In this document: positions 8,000 to 16,712 of the stretch, one piece after another
Numbering within the stretch: the first letter of the stretch is position 1
How the letters are laid out: each line of letters opens with the position of its first letter
The notes under the pieces: generated by a model
What the model was told of the DNA's origin: nothing
What the model saw: only the letters and a program-made list of their open reading frames with translations
Database searches by the model: none
NCBI RefSeq assembly: GCF_900106755.1
Contig: NZ_FNNN01000021.1
Span: 1-64,000, forward strand
Source of the DNA: Bacteroides faecis MAJ27
GTDB taxonomy: Bacteria; Bacteroidota; Bacteroidia; Bacteroidales; Bacteroidaceae
DNA: 64,000 bases
Reading direction: 5' to 3'
Translations under genes and position numbers: made by a program

Positions 8000-9592
8000 A
8001 TGAGCAAGCAACTCTTACTTGGCGATGAAGCCATTGCACAAGCTGCACTGGATGCCGGACTTTCAGGTGTATATGCCTATCCCGGTACTCCTTCAACTGA
8101 GATTACTGAATATATCCAAATGGCGCCTATAACCACTGAGCAGAATATACATAACCGTTGGTGTGCCAACGAAAAAACTGCCATGGAAGCTGCACTGGGT
8201 ATGTCATTTGTAGGCAAACGTGCCTTAGTGTGTATGAAGCATGTGGGCATGAATGTGGCTGCAGACTGCTTCGTCAATTCTGCCATCACAGGTGTGAAAG
8301 GGGGACTGATTGTGATAGCAGCCGATGATCCCAGCATGCACTCTTCACAGAATGAGCAGGACAGCCGTTTCTACGGGGACTTCTCCCTGATACCGATGTA
8401 CGAGCCCAGTAACCAGCAGGAGGCATACGACATGGTATACAACGGATTCGAATTCTCAGAAAAGACAGGCGAACCGATTTTAATGCGCATGGTTACCCGT
8501 CTTGCACACTCCCGTTCCGGAGTAGAGCGCAAAGAGCAGAAACCGCAGAATGGCATCTCATTCAGCGAAGATCCCCGCCAGTTTATCCTATTGCCGGGAA
8601 ATGCCCGTAAACGCTATAAAGCATTACTTGCACGCCAGGATGAATTCATCAAGGCTTCCGAAGAGTCTCCTTACAACAAATACACAGACGGTCCTAACAA
8701 AAAACTGGGAATCATCGCTTGTGGTATCGGTTACAACTATCTAATGGAAAACTATCCCGAAGGTTGCGAATACCCGGTACTTAAAATTGGCCAATATCCA
8801 TTGCCTAAAAAGCAATTGCTGCAACTGGTTGAATCCTGCGACGAAATTCTGGTACTGGAAGACGGACAACCATTCGTAGAAAAGCACCTGAAAGGCTATC
8901 TGGGCATCGGTATCAAAGTAAAAGGACGTCTGGACGGCACACTGTCACAAGACGGAGAATTAAATCCGGACTCTGTAGCACGCGCAGTCGGCAAAGAAAA
9001 CAAATCCGAATTCGGCATACCTTCTGTAGTAGAAATGCGCCCTCCCGCACTGTGCGAAGGATGCGGGCACCGTGATATGTACATCACACTGACAGAAGTA
9101 CTTAAGGAAGAATATCCTTCCCATAAGGTATTCAGCGACATCGGTTGCTATACCTTGGGAGCAAACGCTCCGTTCAACGCAATCAATTCATGCGTAGACA
9201 TGGGTGCTTCCATCACAATGGCGAAAGGTGCGGCTGACGGAGGTCTTCATCCGTCCGTTGCCGTTATCGGTGATTCCACCTTTACACACTCCGGAATGAC
9301 CGGCTTACTGGACTGTGTCAACGAAAATGCCAACGTCGTTATCGTCATTTCAGACAATGAGACAACAGCAATGACCGGCGGCCAGGACTCTGCCGGCACA
9401 GGACGCATCGAATCCATCTGTATCGGTCTGGGAGTCGATCCCGCCCATATCCGTGTCGTTGTTCCATTGAAAAAGAACCACGAGGAAATGAGACAGATCA
9501 TACGCGAGGAAATCGAATACAACGGCGTATCCGTCATCATCCCGCGCAGAGAGTGTATCCAAACATTAGCACGCAAAAAAAGAAGTAAGTAA
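8000..9592 (+). CDS. iorA: Indolepyruvate ferredoxin oxidoreductase, alpha subunit (short form)
   Basis: The 530-residue protein has the 2-oxoacid:ferredoxin oxidoreductase pyrimidine domain at the N-terminus (YPGTPSTE, 27-34) and the thiamine diphosphate domain in the C-terminal third (CEGCGHRDMY near 352, DIGCYTLG near 380, GDSTFTHSG near 422). The enzyme converts aryl pyruvates from Trp, Phe and Tyr transamination to aryl acetyl-CoA, reducing ferredoxin. Archaeal IorA is longer and ends in a two-cluster ferredoxin domain. This protein stops just after the TPP domain and has no CxxCxxC repeats, so the electron acceptor must dock separately. It is the first gene of an operon with iorB and paaK. 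Confidence 0.93.
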   Translation: MSKQLLLGDEAIAQAALDAGLSGVYAYPGTPSTEITEYIQMAPITTEQNIHNRWCANEKTAMEAALGMSFVGKRALVCMKHVGMNVAADCFVNSAITGVKGGLIVIAADDPSMHSSQNEQDSRFYGDFSLIPMYEPSNQQEAYDMVYNGFEFSEKTGEPILMRMVTRLAHSRSGVERKEQKPQNGISFSEDPRQFILLPGNARKRYKALLARQDEFIKASEESPYNKYTDGPNKKLGIIACGIGYNYLMENYPEGCEYPVLKIGQYPLPKKQLLQLVESCDEILVLEDGQPFVEKHLKGYLGIGIKVKGRLDGTLSQDGELNPDSVARAVGKENKSEFGIPSVVEMRPPALCEGCGHRDMYITLTEVLKEEYPSHKVFSDIGCYTLGANAPFNAINSCVDMGASITMAKGAADGGLHPSVAVIGDSTFTHSGMTGLLDCVNENANVVIVISDNETTAMTGGQDSAGTGRIESICIGLGVDPAHIRVVVPLKKNHEEMRQIIREEIEYNGVSVIIPRRECIQTLARKKRSK

Positions 9593-9595
9593 GCC

Positions 9596-10180
9596 ATGAA
9601 AAAAGACATTATACTATCAGGAGTAGGTGGACAGGGAATTTTATCCATCGCTACAGTAATCGGTAAAGCTGCTTTGAAAGAAGGACTTTACATGAAGCAA
9701 GCAGAAGTACACGGAATGAGCCAGCGTGGTGGAGACGTTCAATCCAACCTCCGCATCAGCGACAAGCCGATTGCTTCGGATCTGATACCATCCGGCAAAT
9801 GCGACCTTATCATTTCGCTGGAACCGATGGAAGGTCTGCGCTATCTTCCTTATCTCAGTTCGGAAGGCTGGCTGGTAACCAACGAAACTCCGTTCGTCAA
9901 CATCCCCAATTATCCGGAAGAAGACAAAGTAATGGCTGAAATCAATAAATTGCCGCACAAGATCGTACTGAATGTGGATAAAGTGGCAAAAGAAGTAGGT
10001 TCTGCACGGGTCGCCAATATCGTTTTGCTGGGGGCAACCATTCCATTCCTCGGTATCGATTATGAGAAGGTGCAAGACAGCATCCGCGAAATCTTCCTGC
10101 GCAAAGGAGAAGCAATTGTCGAAATGAATCTTAAAGCACTGGCTGCCGGCAAGGAAATTGCAGAAAAGCTAATGCAATAA
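9596..10180 (+). CDS. iorB: Indolepyruvate ferredoxin oxidoreductase, beta subunit
   Basis: The 194-residue protein corresponds to the 2-oxoacid oxidoreductase gamma-type domain, with SGVGGQGILSIATVIG at residues 8-23 and HGMSQRGG near 39. It pairs with IorA to form the aryl-pyruvate oxidoreductase. It starts 3 bp after the iorA stop, so the two are translated together. The length is normal. Confidence 0.93.
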   Translation: MKKDIILSGVGGQGILSIATVIGKAALKEGLYMKQAEVHGMSQRGGDVQSNLRISDKPIASDLIPSGKCDLIISLEPMEGLRYLPYLSSEGWLVTNETPFVNIPNYPEEDKVMAEINKLPHKIVLNVDKVAKEVGSARVANIVLLGATIPFLGIDYEKVQDSIREIFLRKGEAIVEMNLKALAAGKEIAEKLMQ

Positions 10181-10191
10181 CTATCACAATC

Positions 10192-11499
10192 ATGAGTACA
10201 CAATACTGGGAAGAAGAAATTGAAACCATGAGTCGCGAGAAGTTGCAGGAACTGCAGCTTCAGCGACTCAAAAAAACGATTAACATAGCCGCCAACTCAC
10301 CTTATTACAAAGAGGTCTTCAGCAAGAACGGCATCACCGGAGACAGCATCCGGTCATTGGACGATATCCGCAAAATCCCTTTCACCACTAAATCGGACAT
10401 GCGCGCCAACTACCCCTTCGGACTAGTGGCAGGCGACATGAAAAGCGACGGTGTACGTATCCACTCTTCCAGTGGAACCACAGGAAACCCGACAGTCATC
10501 GTACATTCACAACATGACCTCGACTCGTGGGCCAATCTGGTAGCCCGTTGCCTTTATATGGTAGGAATCCGCCAGACAGATGTCTTCCAGAACAGTTCCG
10601 GATATGGGATGTTTACAGGTGGACTGGGCTTCCAATATGGCGCGGAGCGTCTTGGCTGCCTCACCGTACCTGCCGCTGCCGGAAACAGCAAACGGCAGAT
10701 AAAATTCATCAACGACTTTAAGACAACCGCTTTACACGCCATTCCGAGCTACGCTATCCGCCTTGCCGAAGTGTTTCAGGAAGAAGGAATCGATCCGAGA
10801 GAAACAACTCTGAAAACCTTAGTGATCGGTGCCGAACCACATACCGACGAACAGCGCCGGAAAATAGAACGGATGTTGAATGTGAAAGCATACAACAGTT
10901 TTGGTATGACGGAAATGAATGGTCCCGGCGTTGCCTTCGAATGTCAGGAACAGAACGGAATGCACTTTTGGGAAGATTGCTACCTGGTAGAAATCATCGA
11001 TCCCGAAACAGGCGAACCTGTTCCCGAAGGAGAAATCGGTGAGTTGGTACTCACTACACTTGACCGTGAAATGATGCCGCTCATCCGCTACCGCACCCGC
11101 GACCTCACCCGCATACTACCCGGAAAATGTCCGTGTGGCCGTACTCATCTCCGCATCGACCGAATCAAAGGACGCAGTGACGATATGTTTATCATCAAGG
11201 GAGTCAACATCTTCCCGATGCAGGTCGAAAAGATTCTGGTTCAGTTCCCGGAATTAGGCAGTAACTATCTGATTACACTGGAGACAGTCAACAATCAGGA
11301 CGAGATGATCGTCGAAGTGGAACTAAGCGATCTTTCTACAGACAACTATATCGAACTGGAAAAGATCCGCAGAGATATTATCCGTCAATTAAAAGATGAA
11401 ATACTGGTTACTCCAAAAGTAAAACTGGTAAAGAAAGGGTCTCTCCCGCAAAGCGAGGGAAAAGCCGTCAGAGTGAAGGACTTAAGAGACAACAAATAA
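10192..11499 (+). CDS. paaK: Phenylacetate-CoA ligase
   Basis: The 435-residue adenylate-forming enzyme has the P-loop-like HSSSGTTGNPT (91-101), an A5-type SFGMTEMNGPG near 240, a CPCGRTHLR segment near 318 and the hinge GRSDDMFIIKG before the small C-terminal domain. It interconverts phenylacetate or indoleacetate and its CoA ester with ATP/AMP. Placed 11 bp after iorB, it most plausibly runs toward free aryl acetate and ATP during aromatic amino acid fermentation, which releases phenylacetate. The direction is an inference. Confidence 0.93.
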   Translation: MSTQYWEEEIETMSREKLQELQLQRLKKTINIAANSPYYKEVFSKNGITGDSIRSLDDIRKIPFTTKSDMRANYPFGLVAGDMKSDGVRIHSSSGTTGNPTVIVHSQHDLDSWANLVARCLYMVGIRQTDVFQNSSGYGMFTGGLGFQYGAERLGCLTVPAAAGNSKRQIKFINDFKTTALHAIPSYAIRLAEVFQEEGIDPRETTLKTLVIGAEPHTDEQRRKIERMLNVKAYNSFGMTEMNGPGVAFECQEQNGMHFWEDCYLVEIIDPETGEPVPEGEIGELVLTTLDREMMPLIRYRTRDLTRILPGKCPCGRTHLRIDRIKGRSDDMFIIKGVNIFPMQVEKILVQFPELGSNYLITLETVNNQDEMIVEVELSDLSTDNYIELEKIRRDIIRQLKDEILVTPKVKLVKKGSLPQSEGKAVRVKDLRDNK

Positions 11500-11514
11500 A
11501 TATTCAAATAGCCG

Positions 11515-11575
11515 ATGTGCTAATATGCCAACCCAATACTGCGTGATATCAGTAACAAATGGCATATTAGCACAT
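11515..11575 (+). terminator. Long-stem hairpin between paaK and xpt
   Basis: Perfect 16-nt arms (11515-11530 and 11560-11575, core GTGCTAATATGCCA) enclose a 29-nt loop and are followed by TTATTTAATTATT. It probably terminates the ior-paaK operon. It ends only 20 nt ahead of the xpt start codon, and the loop is unusually long for a terminator, so a regulatory role for xpt is possible. Confidence 0.55.
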
Positions 11576-11595
11576 TATTTAATTATTAGATTATA

Positions 11596-12168
11596 ATGCA
11601 ATTACTAAAAAAAAGAATCCTGCAGGACGGAAAGTGCTACGAAGGAGGTATCCTGAAAGTAGATGGTTTTATTAATCACCAGATGGACCCTGTCCTGATG
11701 AAATCAATCGGAGTAGAATTTGTCCGCCGCTTTGCAGCCACAAACGTAAACAAGATCATGACTATCGAGGCAAGCGGCATCGCTCCTGCCATCATGACCG
11801 GCTATCTGATGGACTTACCGGTCGTATTCGCCAAAAAGAAATCACCCAAGACCATTCAGAACGCACTAAGCACTACCGTACATTCATTCACTAAAGACCG
11901 TGATTATGAAGTGGTAATCAGTGCCGATTTTCTGACTCCCGGTGACAATGTCCTTTTCGTTGACGACTTCCTCGCTTATGGAAACGCCGCACTAGGCATT
12001 CTCGACCTCATAGAGCAATCCGGAGCAAAATTGGTAGGAATGGGATTCATTATCGAAAAAGCTTTCCAAAACGGGCGCAAAATACTGGAAGAGAAAGGCG
12101 TCAGGGTAGAAAGCCTTGCCATCATCGAAGACCTGTCCAACTGCTGTATCAAAATAAGAGATCAATAA
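11596..12168 (+). CDS. xpt: Xanthine phosphoribosyltransferase
   Basis: The 190-residue protein matches Xpt in length and layout. MQLLKKRI is the N-terminal motif, TIEASGIAPA (about 55-64) the substrate loop, and VLFVDDFLAYGNA (about 118-130) the PRPP-binding loop. It converts xanthine and PRPP to XMP in purine salvage. The PRPP loop has AYGNA where many homologues have ANGEA. No purine riboswitch is visible; the leader contains only the hairpin noted above. Its last 7 bases overlap the end of the convergent ferredoxin gene. Confidence 0.93.
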   Translation: MQLLKKRILQDGKCYEGGILKVDGFINHQMDPVLMKSIGVEFVRRFAATNVNKIMTIEASGIAPAIMTGYLMDLPVVFAKKKSPKTIQNALSTTVHSFTKDRDYEVVISADFLTPGDNVLFVDDFLAYGNAALGILDLIEQSGAKLVGMGFIIEKAFQNGRKILEEKGVRVESLAIIEDLSNCCIKIRDQ

Positions 12169-12932
12169 GCAGAGTCGGGGTTGAAATAATGCCCCTTGCC
12201 TTTGGTCTTTTTACCATACTGCACCGCTTGCTGAGGACACACATGATAACATGCCAGGCAGGCGGTGCAGTTATTCCCCCAGGCAGGCTTTCTGTCCTTC
12301 ATCGTGATATTCCCTACCGGACAACTTTTCTCACACCGTTTGCATCCGATACAGTCGTCCGTAGCATAGAAAGGCTTGGGAGACATCTGATAACGGACAA
12401 ATAACGGATTTATAATCCGTGTCTTGAGAAAAGGGAAACTCCCCTCTTTACAAGCAAACACATATTCCTTTTCGGCTATCAACCGATTGACCCTTTCCAG
12501 CGCCGGAACCGCTTCCGCCAGTTTCTTCTCTTCCAACTCCTTGCTATCCACATCAAATCCGGGAAACAAGACATAGTTATTGGGCATAATCACCGAAAAT
12601 CCGGCATTACACGTCCATCCCTTCGCAGCCAGTGCTTTTTCCATCACCTGCCGAGTCAGCCCCGTATCATCTCCACACGAGCACACGAAAAACAAATATT
12701 GCCGCCGATAACCTTTCAAAGACAGCTTACGAATAAACTCCTGTACAATCACAGGAGGCGCCCACGAATATACCGGAAAGACAAAACCGATCTTCTCATC
12801 CTCCCGCAGAGAGAACTCCCATGTATCATTCTTCCATGCATCGGGAATAAAAAACAAATCTTCTTGTTGTTTTTTGGAAAGCTGATTCGCAATCCATTTA
12901 GAGTTACCTGTACCTGAAAAATAGAATATCAT
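12162..12932 (-). CDS. EFR1-type ferrodoxin (flavodoxin-like plus 2[4Fe-4S])
   Basis: The 256-residue protein starts with an FMN phosphate-binding loop FSGTGNSKWIA (5-15) typical of flavodoxins and ends with two [4Fe-4S] motifs: Cys194, 197, 200 and 204 (CIGCKRCEKSCP), and Cys222, 225, 228 and 232 (CTACLACYHVCP). This is the EFR1 architecture found in anaerobes, a soluble electron carrier or small reductase of unknown partner. The start codon lies about 12 nt after the U-tract of the 6S-like RNA on the same strand, and no separate promoter is obvious. Confidence 0.88.
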   Translation of the reverse strand: MIFYFSGTGNSKWIANQLSKKQQEDLFFIPDAWKNDTWEFSLREDEKIGFVFPVYSWAPPVIVQEFIRKLSLKGYRRQYLFFVCSCGDDTGLTRQVMEKALAAKGWTCNAGFSVIMPNNYVLFPGFDVDSKELEEKKLAEAVPALERVNRLIAEKEYVFACKEGSFPFLKTRIINPLFVRYQMSPKPFYATDDCIGCKRCEKSCPVGNITMKDRKPAWGNNCTACLACYHVCPQQAVQYGKKTKGKGHYFNPDSAY

Positions 12933-12943
12933 AGAAAAGTATA

Positions 12944-13131
12944 TAAAAAAGCCGCATCGACGATGTGATGAAACTCTGATAGAACAAGATTTGAGCGCTC
13001 GCCCTCTTTGTAATCCACCGGCTTAAAAGCTGTCCCGAAGGATGTGGCCCGCCATTGAAGAACGAAGCTTTCTCGGTGCATCAGATTAATTTGAAGAGTT
13101 TCCCGATCCAGTCGATACGGCTAATATTTTT
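12944..13131 (-). ncRNA. ssrS: 6S RNA (Bacteroidales-1 type)
   Basis: A transcript of about 187 nt is predicted on the minus strand. A closing stem joins 13111-13122 (AGCCGTATCGAC on this strand) with 12950-12961 (GTCGATGCGGCT), a 12-bp helix with one G-U pair, followed by a U-tract. The inside is mostly unpaired with a further internal helix, the 6S layout of closing stem, bubble and upper arm. Bacteroidales-1 RNA, known near L20 genes and later linked to 6S RNA, occurs at this position next to rplT (from memory). 6S RNA binds RNA polymerase holoenzyme and dampens housekeeping transcription in stationary phase. Confidence 0.75.
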
Positions 13132-13137
13132 GTATCA

Positions 13138-13168
13138 CAAATGTAATAAGATTCTCTGAGAATAGCAA
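13138..13168 (-). promoter_or_regulatory. Promoter of the 6S-like RNA
   Basis: On the minus strand TTG (13168-13166) is followed after 20 bp by TACATTTG (13145-13138), a standard Bacteroides promoter. It places the RNA 5' end near 13131. Confidence 0.7.
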
Positions 13169-13235
13169 GAAAAAGAAAGAATTTGTTTGCCTACTAACAT
13201 TTTTTTTTCATCCTTTCTCTCCGCCTAACAAAAGA

Positions 13236-13270
13236 AAAGTGCCAGTTACCGCTTCGATAACTGACACTTT
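13236..13270 (-). terminator. Terminator of the thrS-infC-rpmI-rplT operon
   Basis: The arms 13258-13270 and 13236-13248 (AAAGTGTCAGTTA with TAACTGGCACTTT on the minus strand) form a 13-bp stem with one G-T wobble. It is followed by TCTTTTGTT and lies 23 bp after rplT. Confidence 0.85.
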
Positions 13271-13292
13271 GTAAATCCTAAACGATTGAAAC

Positions 13293-13643
13293 TTAAGCAG
13301 CTTTTGCTTTAGCAACCACAGCTTTGAAAGCTTCCGGATGATTCATTGCTAAATCAGCCAAAACCTTACGATTTATTTCAATACCGGCTTTGTGCAAACC
13401 GCCCATCAATTTAGAATAAGACATTCCTTCAAGACGTGCAGCAGCGTTGATACGTTGTATCCAAAGAGCGCGGAAGTTTCTTTTCTTATTTCTACGGTCA
13501 CGGAACGCGTAAGTCAAACCCTTTTCCCAAGTGTTTTTAGCTACGGTCCATACATTTTTTCTTGCACCAAAGTAACCTCTGGTTAATTTCAAAATTTTCT
13601 TTCTTCTTGCTTTTGAAGCAACATGATTTACTGATCTTGGCAT
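13293..13643 (-). CDS. rplT: 50S ribosomal protein L20
   Basis: The protein has 116 residues from the ATG at 13643. The frame extends further upstream, but MPRSVNHVASKARRKK is the universal L20 N-terminus, so this start is preferred. L20 binds 23S rRNA early in 50S assembly. It is the last gene of the thrS-infC-rpmI-rplT operon; the gap to rpmI is about 100 bp. Confidence 0.97.
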   Translation of the reverse strand: MPRSVNHVASKARRKKILKLTRGYFGARKNVWTVAKNTWEKGLTYAFRDRRNKKRNFRALWIQRINAAARLEGMSYSKLMGGLHKAGIEINRKVLADLAMNHPEAFKAVVAKAKAA

Positions 13644-13742
13644 AGTTTTACTTTTTTTGAATGTTAGCGCCGTTACTTCACGCAACGAACTTCAGGCTAA
13701 AGCATTCGGTTAATACTTTAATAATACTTTGTACGCTTTTGA

Positions 13743-13940
13743 TTACTTCATTGCTAAGAGTTCCTTAACCTGGCTTACATTTGTTGTATCAACAGTTGTT
13801 GAGTAGCACAGATTTCTTTTTCTCTTTTTCGATTTCTTAGTCAGAATGTGACTGTGAAAAGCGTGCTTTCTTTTGATTTTACCTGTTCCGGTAAGGGTAA
13901 ACCTTTTTTTAGAACCGGAGTTAGTCTTCATCTTTGGCAT
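13743..13940 (-). CDS. rpmI: 50S ribosomal protein L35
   Basis: The 65-residue, very basic protein starts MPKMKTNSGSKKRF and contains the L35 core KRKHAFHSHILTKKSKKRKR. It lies between infC and rplT in the conserved translation operon. The length is normal. Confidence 0.97.
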   Translation of the reverse strand: MPKMKTNSGSKKRFTLTGTGKIKRKHAFHSHILTKKSKKRKRNLCYSTTVDTTNVSQVKELLAMK

Positions 13941-14013
13941 CTTACTTGTTTTTAAAATTATTAAATATATAATGGTGACGCACTATACCTGCGCGCCACG
14001 CACTCATTCTTTT

Positions 14014-14619
14014 TTATTCTTCCTCGCCTGCTTCCGGCTTTTCAGCCTTTTGCCCCGGAGTTACCGGTTTGGAAACTGAAGGCTTCTTAGGCGCTTCTTT
14101 CTTCTTCGGAGAGAGCTGGATTGTCATACGCTTTCCTTCCAGTACCGGCATCTGATCCACCTTTGCATAATCCTCGAGATCGTTGGCAAAACGAAGCAGC
14201 AACACTTCACCTTGTTCCTTGAAAAGGATGGAACGCCCCTTAAAGAATACATAAGCCTTTACCTTATCCCCGTCTTCCAGAAAGCCTCTGGCATGTTTCA
14301 GCTTAAAGTTGTAATCATGATCGTCAGTCTGAGGTCCGAAACGGATTTCCTTCACGTTCACTTTAACCTGCTTCGCTTTCTGCTCCTTCTGGCGTTTCTT
14401 TAATTGATAAAGAAATTTAGAGTAATCAATAATACGACAAACAGGAGGTTGAGCATTGGGGGAAATTTCAACTAAATCCAGTTCTTTCTCTTCGGCCATT
14501 TTCAAGGCCTGAAAGATAGGATATACTTTCGGTTCAATCTCGTCGCCCACGATGCGGACTTCTTTGGCACGAATCTGTTCATTGATTCTATATTGCCCTT
14601 TTAAAGTGTCATTCTTCAT
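14014..14619 (-). CDS. infC: Translation initiation factor IF-3
   Basis: The 201-residue protein has the N-terminal domain (YRINEQIRAKEVRIVGDE, 10-27), a lysine-rich linker and the C-terminal domain (KVNVKEIRFGPQTDDHD near 107). It prevents premature 30S-50S joining and checks the start codon. It has a C-terminal extension of about 25 residues rich in Lys, Pro and Glu (KKEAPKKPSVSKP to GEEE) that E. coli IF-3 lacks. The start here is an ordinary ATG rather than the rare AUU of enterobacteria, so that form of autoregulation is not indicated. Confidence 0.96.
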   Translation of the reverse strand: MKNDTLKGQYRINEQIRAKEVRIVGDEIEPKVYPIFQALKMAEEKELDLVEISPNAQPPVCRIIDYSKFLYQLKKRQKEQKAKQVKVNVKEIRFGPQTDDHDYNFKLKHARGFLEDGDKVKAYVFFKGRSILFKEQGEVLLLRFANDLEDYAKVDQMPVLEGKRMTIQLSPKKKEAPKKPSVSKPVTPGQKAEKPEAGEEE

Positions 14620-14689
14620 TAAAAACGTTTACTTCCTAGTTTGATTTTTTATTGTTCTACTAAATATTTATCATGAAACGGCTGCAAAG

Positions 14690-16630
14690 TTACCATTTAT
14701 TTATCATATTCTGAACTTCTTCGTTCAAAATTTTAGCAAATTCTTCATATTTCATGGTTCCTTTGTCGCCTTCCCCTTGTCTGCGAACAGAAACTTCACC
14801 ATTTTCAGCTTCTTTTTCACCTACAATCAGCATATAAGGAATGCGTTTCATTTCATTGTCACGGATCTTACGCCCGATCTTTTCGTTGCGGTCGTCCACA
14901 ATAGCGCGAATCTCATGCATTTTCAGATACATCTTCACCTGTTCCGCATACTCATTGAACTTCTCACTGATCGGCAGGATAGCCACCTGATCCGGAGTCA
15001 GCCACAACGGGAACTTACCGGCAGTGTGTTCGATCAGTACGGCAACAAAGCGTTCCATTGATCCGAACGGTGCGCGGTGAATCATTACCGGACGGTGTTT
15101 CTGGTTGTCAGATCCCATGTATTCCAGTTCAAAACGTTCCGGTAAGTTATAGTCTACCTGAATCGTTCCCAGCTGCCAACGGCGACCGATAGCATCTTTT
15201 ACCATAAAGTCGAGCTTAGGACCATAGAAAGCGGCTTCACCGTACTCAATCTTCGCCGGCAGACCTTTTTCCTCACAAGCTTCGATAATAGCCTGTTCAG
15301 CTTTCTCCCAGTTGTCGTCGCTACCGATATATTTTTCACGGTTCACTTTATCACGGAGTGATATCTGAGCCTCGAAGTTCTGGAAATTCATTGAACGGAA
15401 CACGATAGAAATGATATCCATCACACGGAGGAACTCATCTTTCACCTGATCCGGACGGCAGAAAATATGCGCGTCATCCTGAGTAAAGCTGCGTACACGA
15501 GTTAAACCGTGAAGCTCACCACTTTGTTCATAGCGGCATACCGTACCGAATTCTGCGATACGCAACGGAAGATCCTTGTACGAACGCGGGAAATTCTTGT
15601 ATATCTCGCAGTGATGCGGACAGTTCATGGGTTTCAGGAAGTACTCCTCTCCTTCTTCCGGAGTATGAATCGGTTGGAAAGCATCCTTACCATATTTTGC
15701 ATAGTGGCCGGAAGTTACATACAACAGCTTGTTGCCGATTGGCGGAGTAATTACTTCCTGGTAGTCATAGCGTGTCTGGATACGGCGCAGGAACTCCTGT
15801 AGGCGCAGACGCAACGCAGTACCTTTCGGCAACCACATCGGAAGTCCCTTACCTACCGTTTCGGAGAACATAAACAGCTGCATTTCCTTACCGATCTTAC
15901 GGTGGTCACGCTTCTTGGCTTCTTCCAGTAATACCAGATATTCATCCAGCATTTTCTTTTTCGGGAATGTGATACCATAGATACGGGTCAGCATCTTACG
16001 GTCTTCGTGACCGCGCCAGTAAGCACCGGCAACTGTTGTCAGCTTGATAGCCTTAATCGGAGCAGTCGTCATCAAGTGAGGACCACGGCAAAGGTCAGTA
16101 AATGCACCCTGAGTGTAAGTGGTAATATGTCCGTCTTCCAGTTCGGAGATCAATTCACATTTATACGTTTCGCCACGGTCGCCGAACATTTTCAGAGCGT
16201 CCGTCTTCGAAATGCTTTCTCTGACTACCGCTTCTTTCTTTGCCGACAATTCAAGCATCTTCGCCTCGATAGCAGGCAGGTCACTTTCTTTAATCACGGC
16301 TTCTCCCGGGTCTACATCATAGTAGAAACCGTTTTCGATAGCCGGTCCGATACCAAACTGGATACCCGGATAAAGTTCCTGCAAAGCTTCAGCCAGCAAG
16401 TGAGCGCTTGTGTGCCAAAATGCATGTTTACCTTCTTCATCATCCCATTTATAAAGTACGAAATCAGCATCTTCATTAATAGGACGTCCTAAATCATAAG
16501 TCTCGCCGTTCACGCCACATGCCAGCACATCCTGTGCCAAACGTGAACTGATACTTTCTGCAATCTGTAAACCGTTCACTCCTTCGTTATACTCACGAAC
16601 GGAGCCATCGGGAAATGTTATCTTTATCAT
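14690..16630 (-). CDS. thrS: Threonyl-tRNA synthetase
   Basis: The 646-residue class II synthetase has an N-terminal TGS domain (1-60), an editing domain with HTSAHLLAEAL near 73 and CRGPHL near 180, and a catalytic core with the zinc-site MNCPHHCEIY near 337. Motif 2 is RYEQSGELHGLTRVRSF, motif 3 is HRAPFGSMERF, and a C-terminal anticodon-binding domain follows. It charges tRNA-Thr and removes mischarged Ser. It is the first gene of the operon; the minus-strand -7 box TACTTTTG at 16665-16672 lies about 35 bp upstream. Confidence 0.97.
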   Translation of the reverse strand: MIKITFPDGSVREYNEGVNGLQIAESISSRLAQDVLACGVNGETYDLGRPINEDADFVLYKWDDEEGKHAFWHTSAHLLAEALQELYPGIQFGIGPAIENGFYYDVDPGEAVIKESDLPAIEAKMLELSAKKEAVVRESISKTDALKMFGDRGETYKCELISELEDGHITTYTQGAFTDLCRGPHLMTTAPIKAIKLTTVAGAYWRGHEDRKMLTRIYGITFPKKKMLDEYLVLLEEAKKRDHRKIGKEMQLFMFSETVGKGLPMWLPKGTALRLRLQEFLRRIQTRYDYQEVITPPIGNKLLYVTSGHYAKYGKDAFQPIHTPEEGEEYFLKPMNCPHHCEIYKNFPRSYKDLPLRIAEFGTVCRYEQSGELHGLTRVRSFTQDDAHIFCRPDQVKDEFLRVMDIISIVFRSMNFQNFEAQISLRDKVNREKYIGSDDNWEKAEQAIIEACEEKGLPAKIEYGEAAFYGPKLDFMVKDAIGRRWQLGTIQVDYNLPERFELEYMGSDNQKHRPVMIHRAPFGSMERFVAVLIEHTAGKFPLWLTPDQVAILPISEKFNEYAEQVKMYLKMHEIRAIVDDRNEKIGRKIRDNEMKRIPYMLIVGEKEAENGEVSVRRQGEGDKGTMKYEEFAKILNEEVQNMINKW

Positions 16631-16664
16631 AATATGATGATGTTATATTTTCATAATTAGCATG

Positions 16665-16672
16665 CAAAAGTA
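16665..16672 (-). promoter_or_regulatory. -7 box of thrS operon
   Basis: CAAAAGTA on the plus strand reads TACTTTTG on the minus strand, a match to TAnnTTTG, 35 bp ahead of the thrS ATG. A -33 element was not clear. Confidence 0.5.
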
Positions 16673-16712
16673 ACGAAATCTTTTGAGTTTTCTATTTTTT
16701 ATCAAAAAAATG

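Noticed and set aside
11515..11595. Purine riboswitch ahead of xpt
   Set aside because: The leader lacks the three-way junction and conserved loops of the purine aptamer; only a single long hairpin is present.
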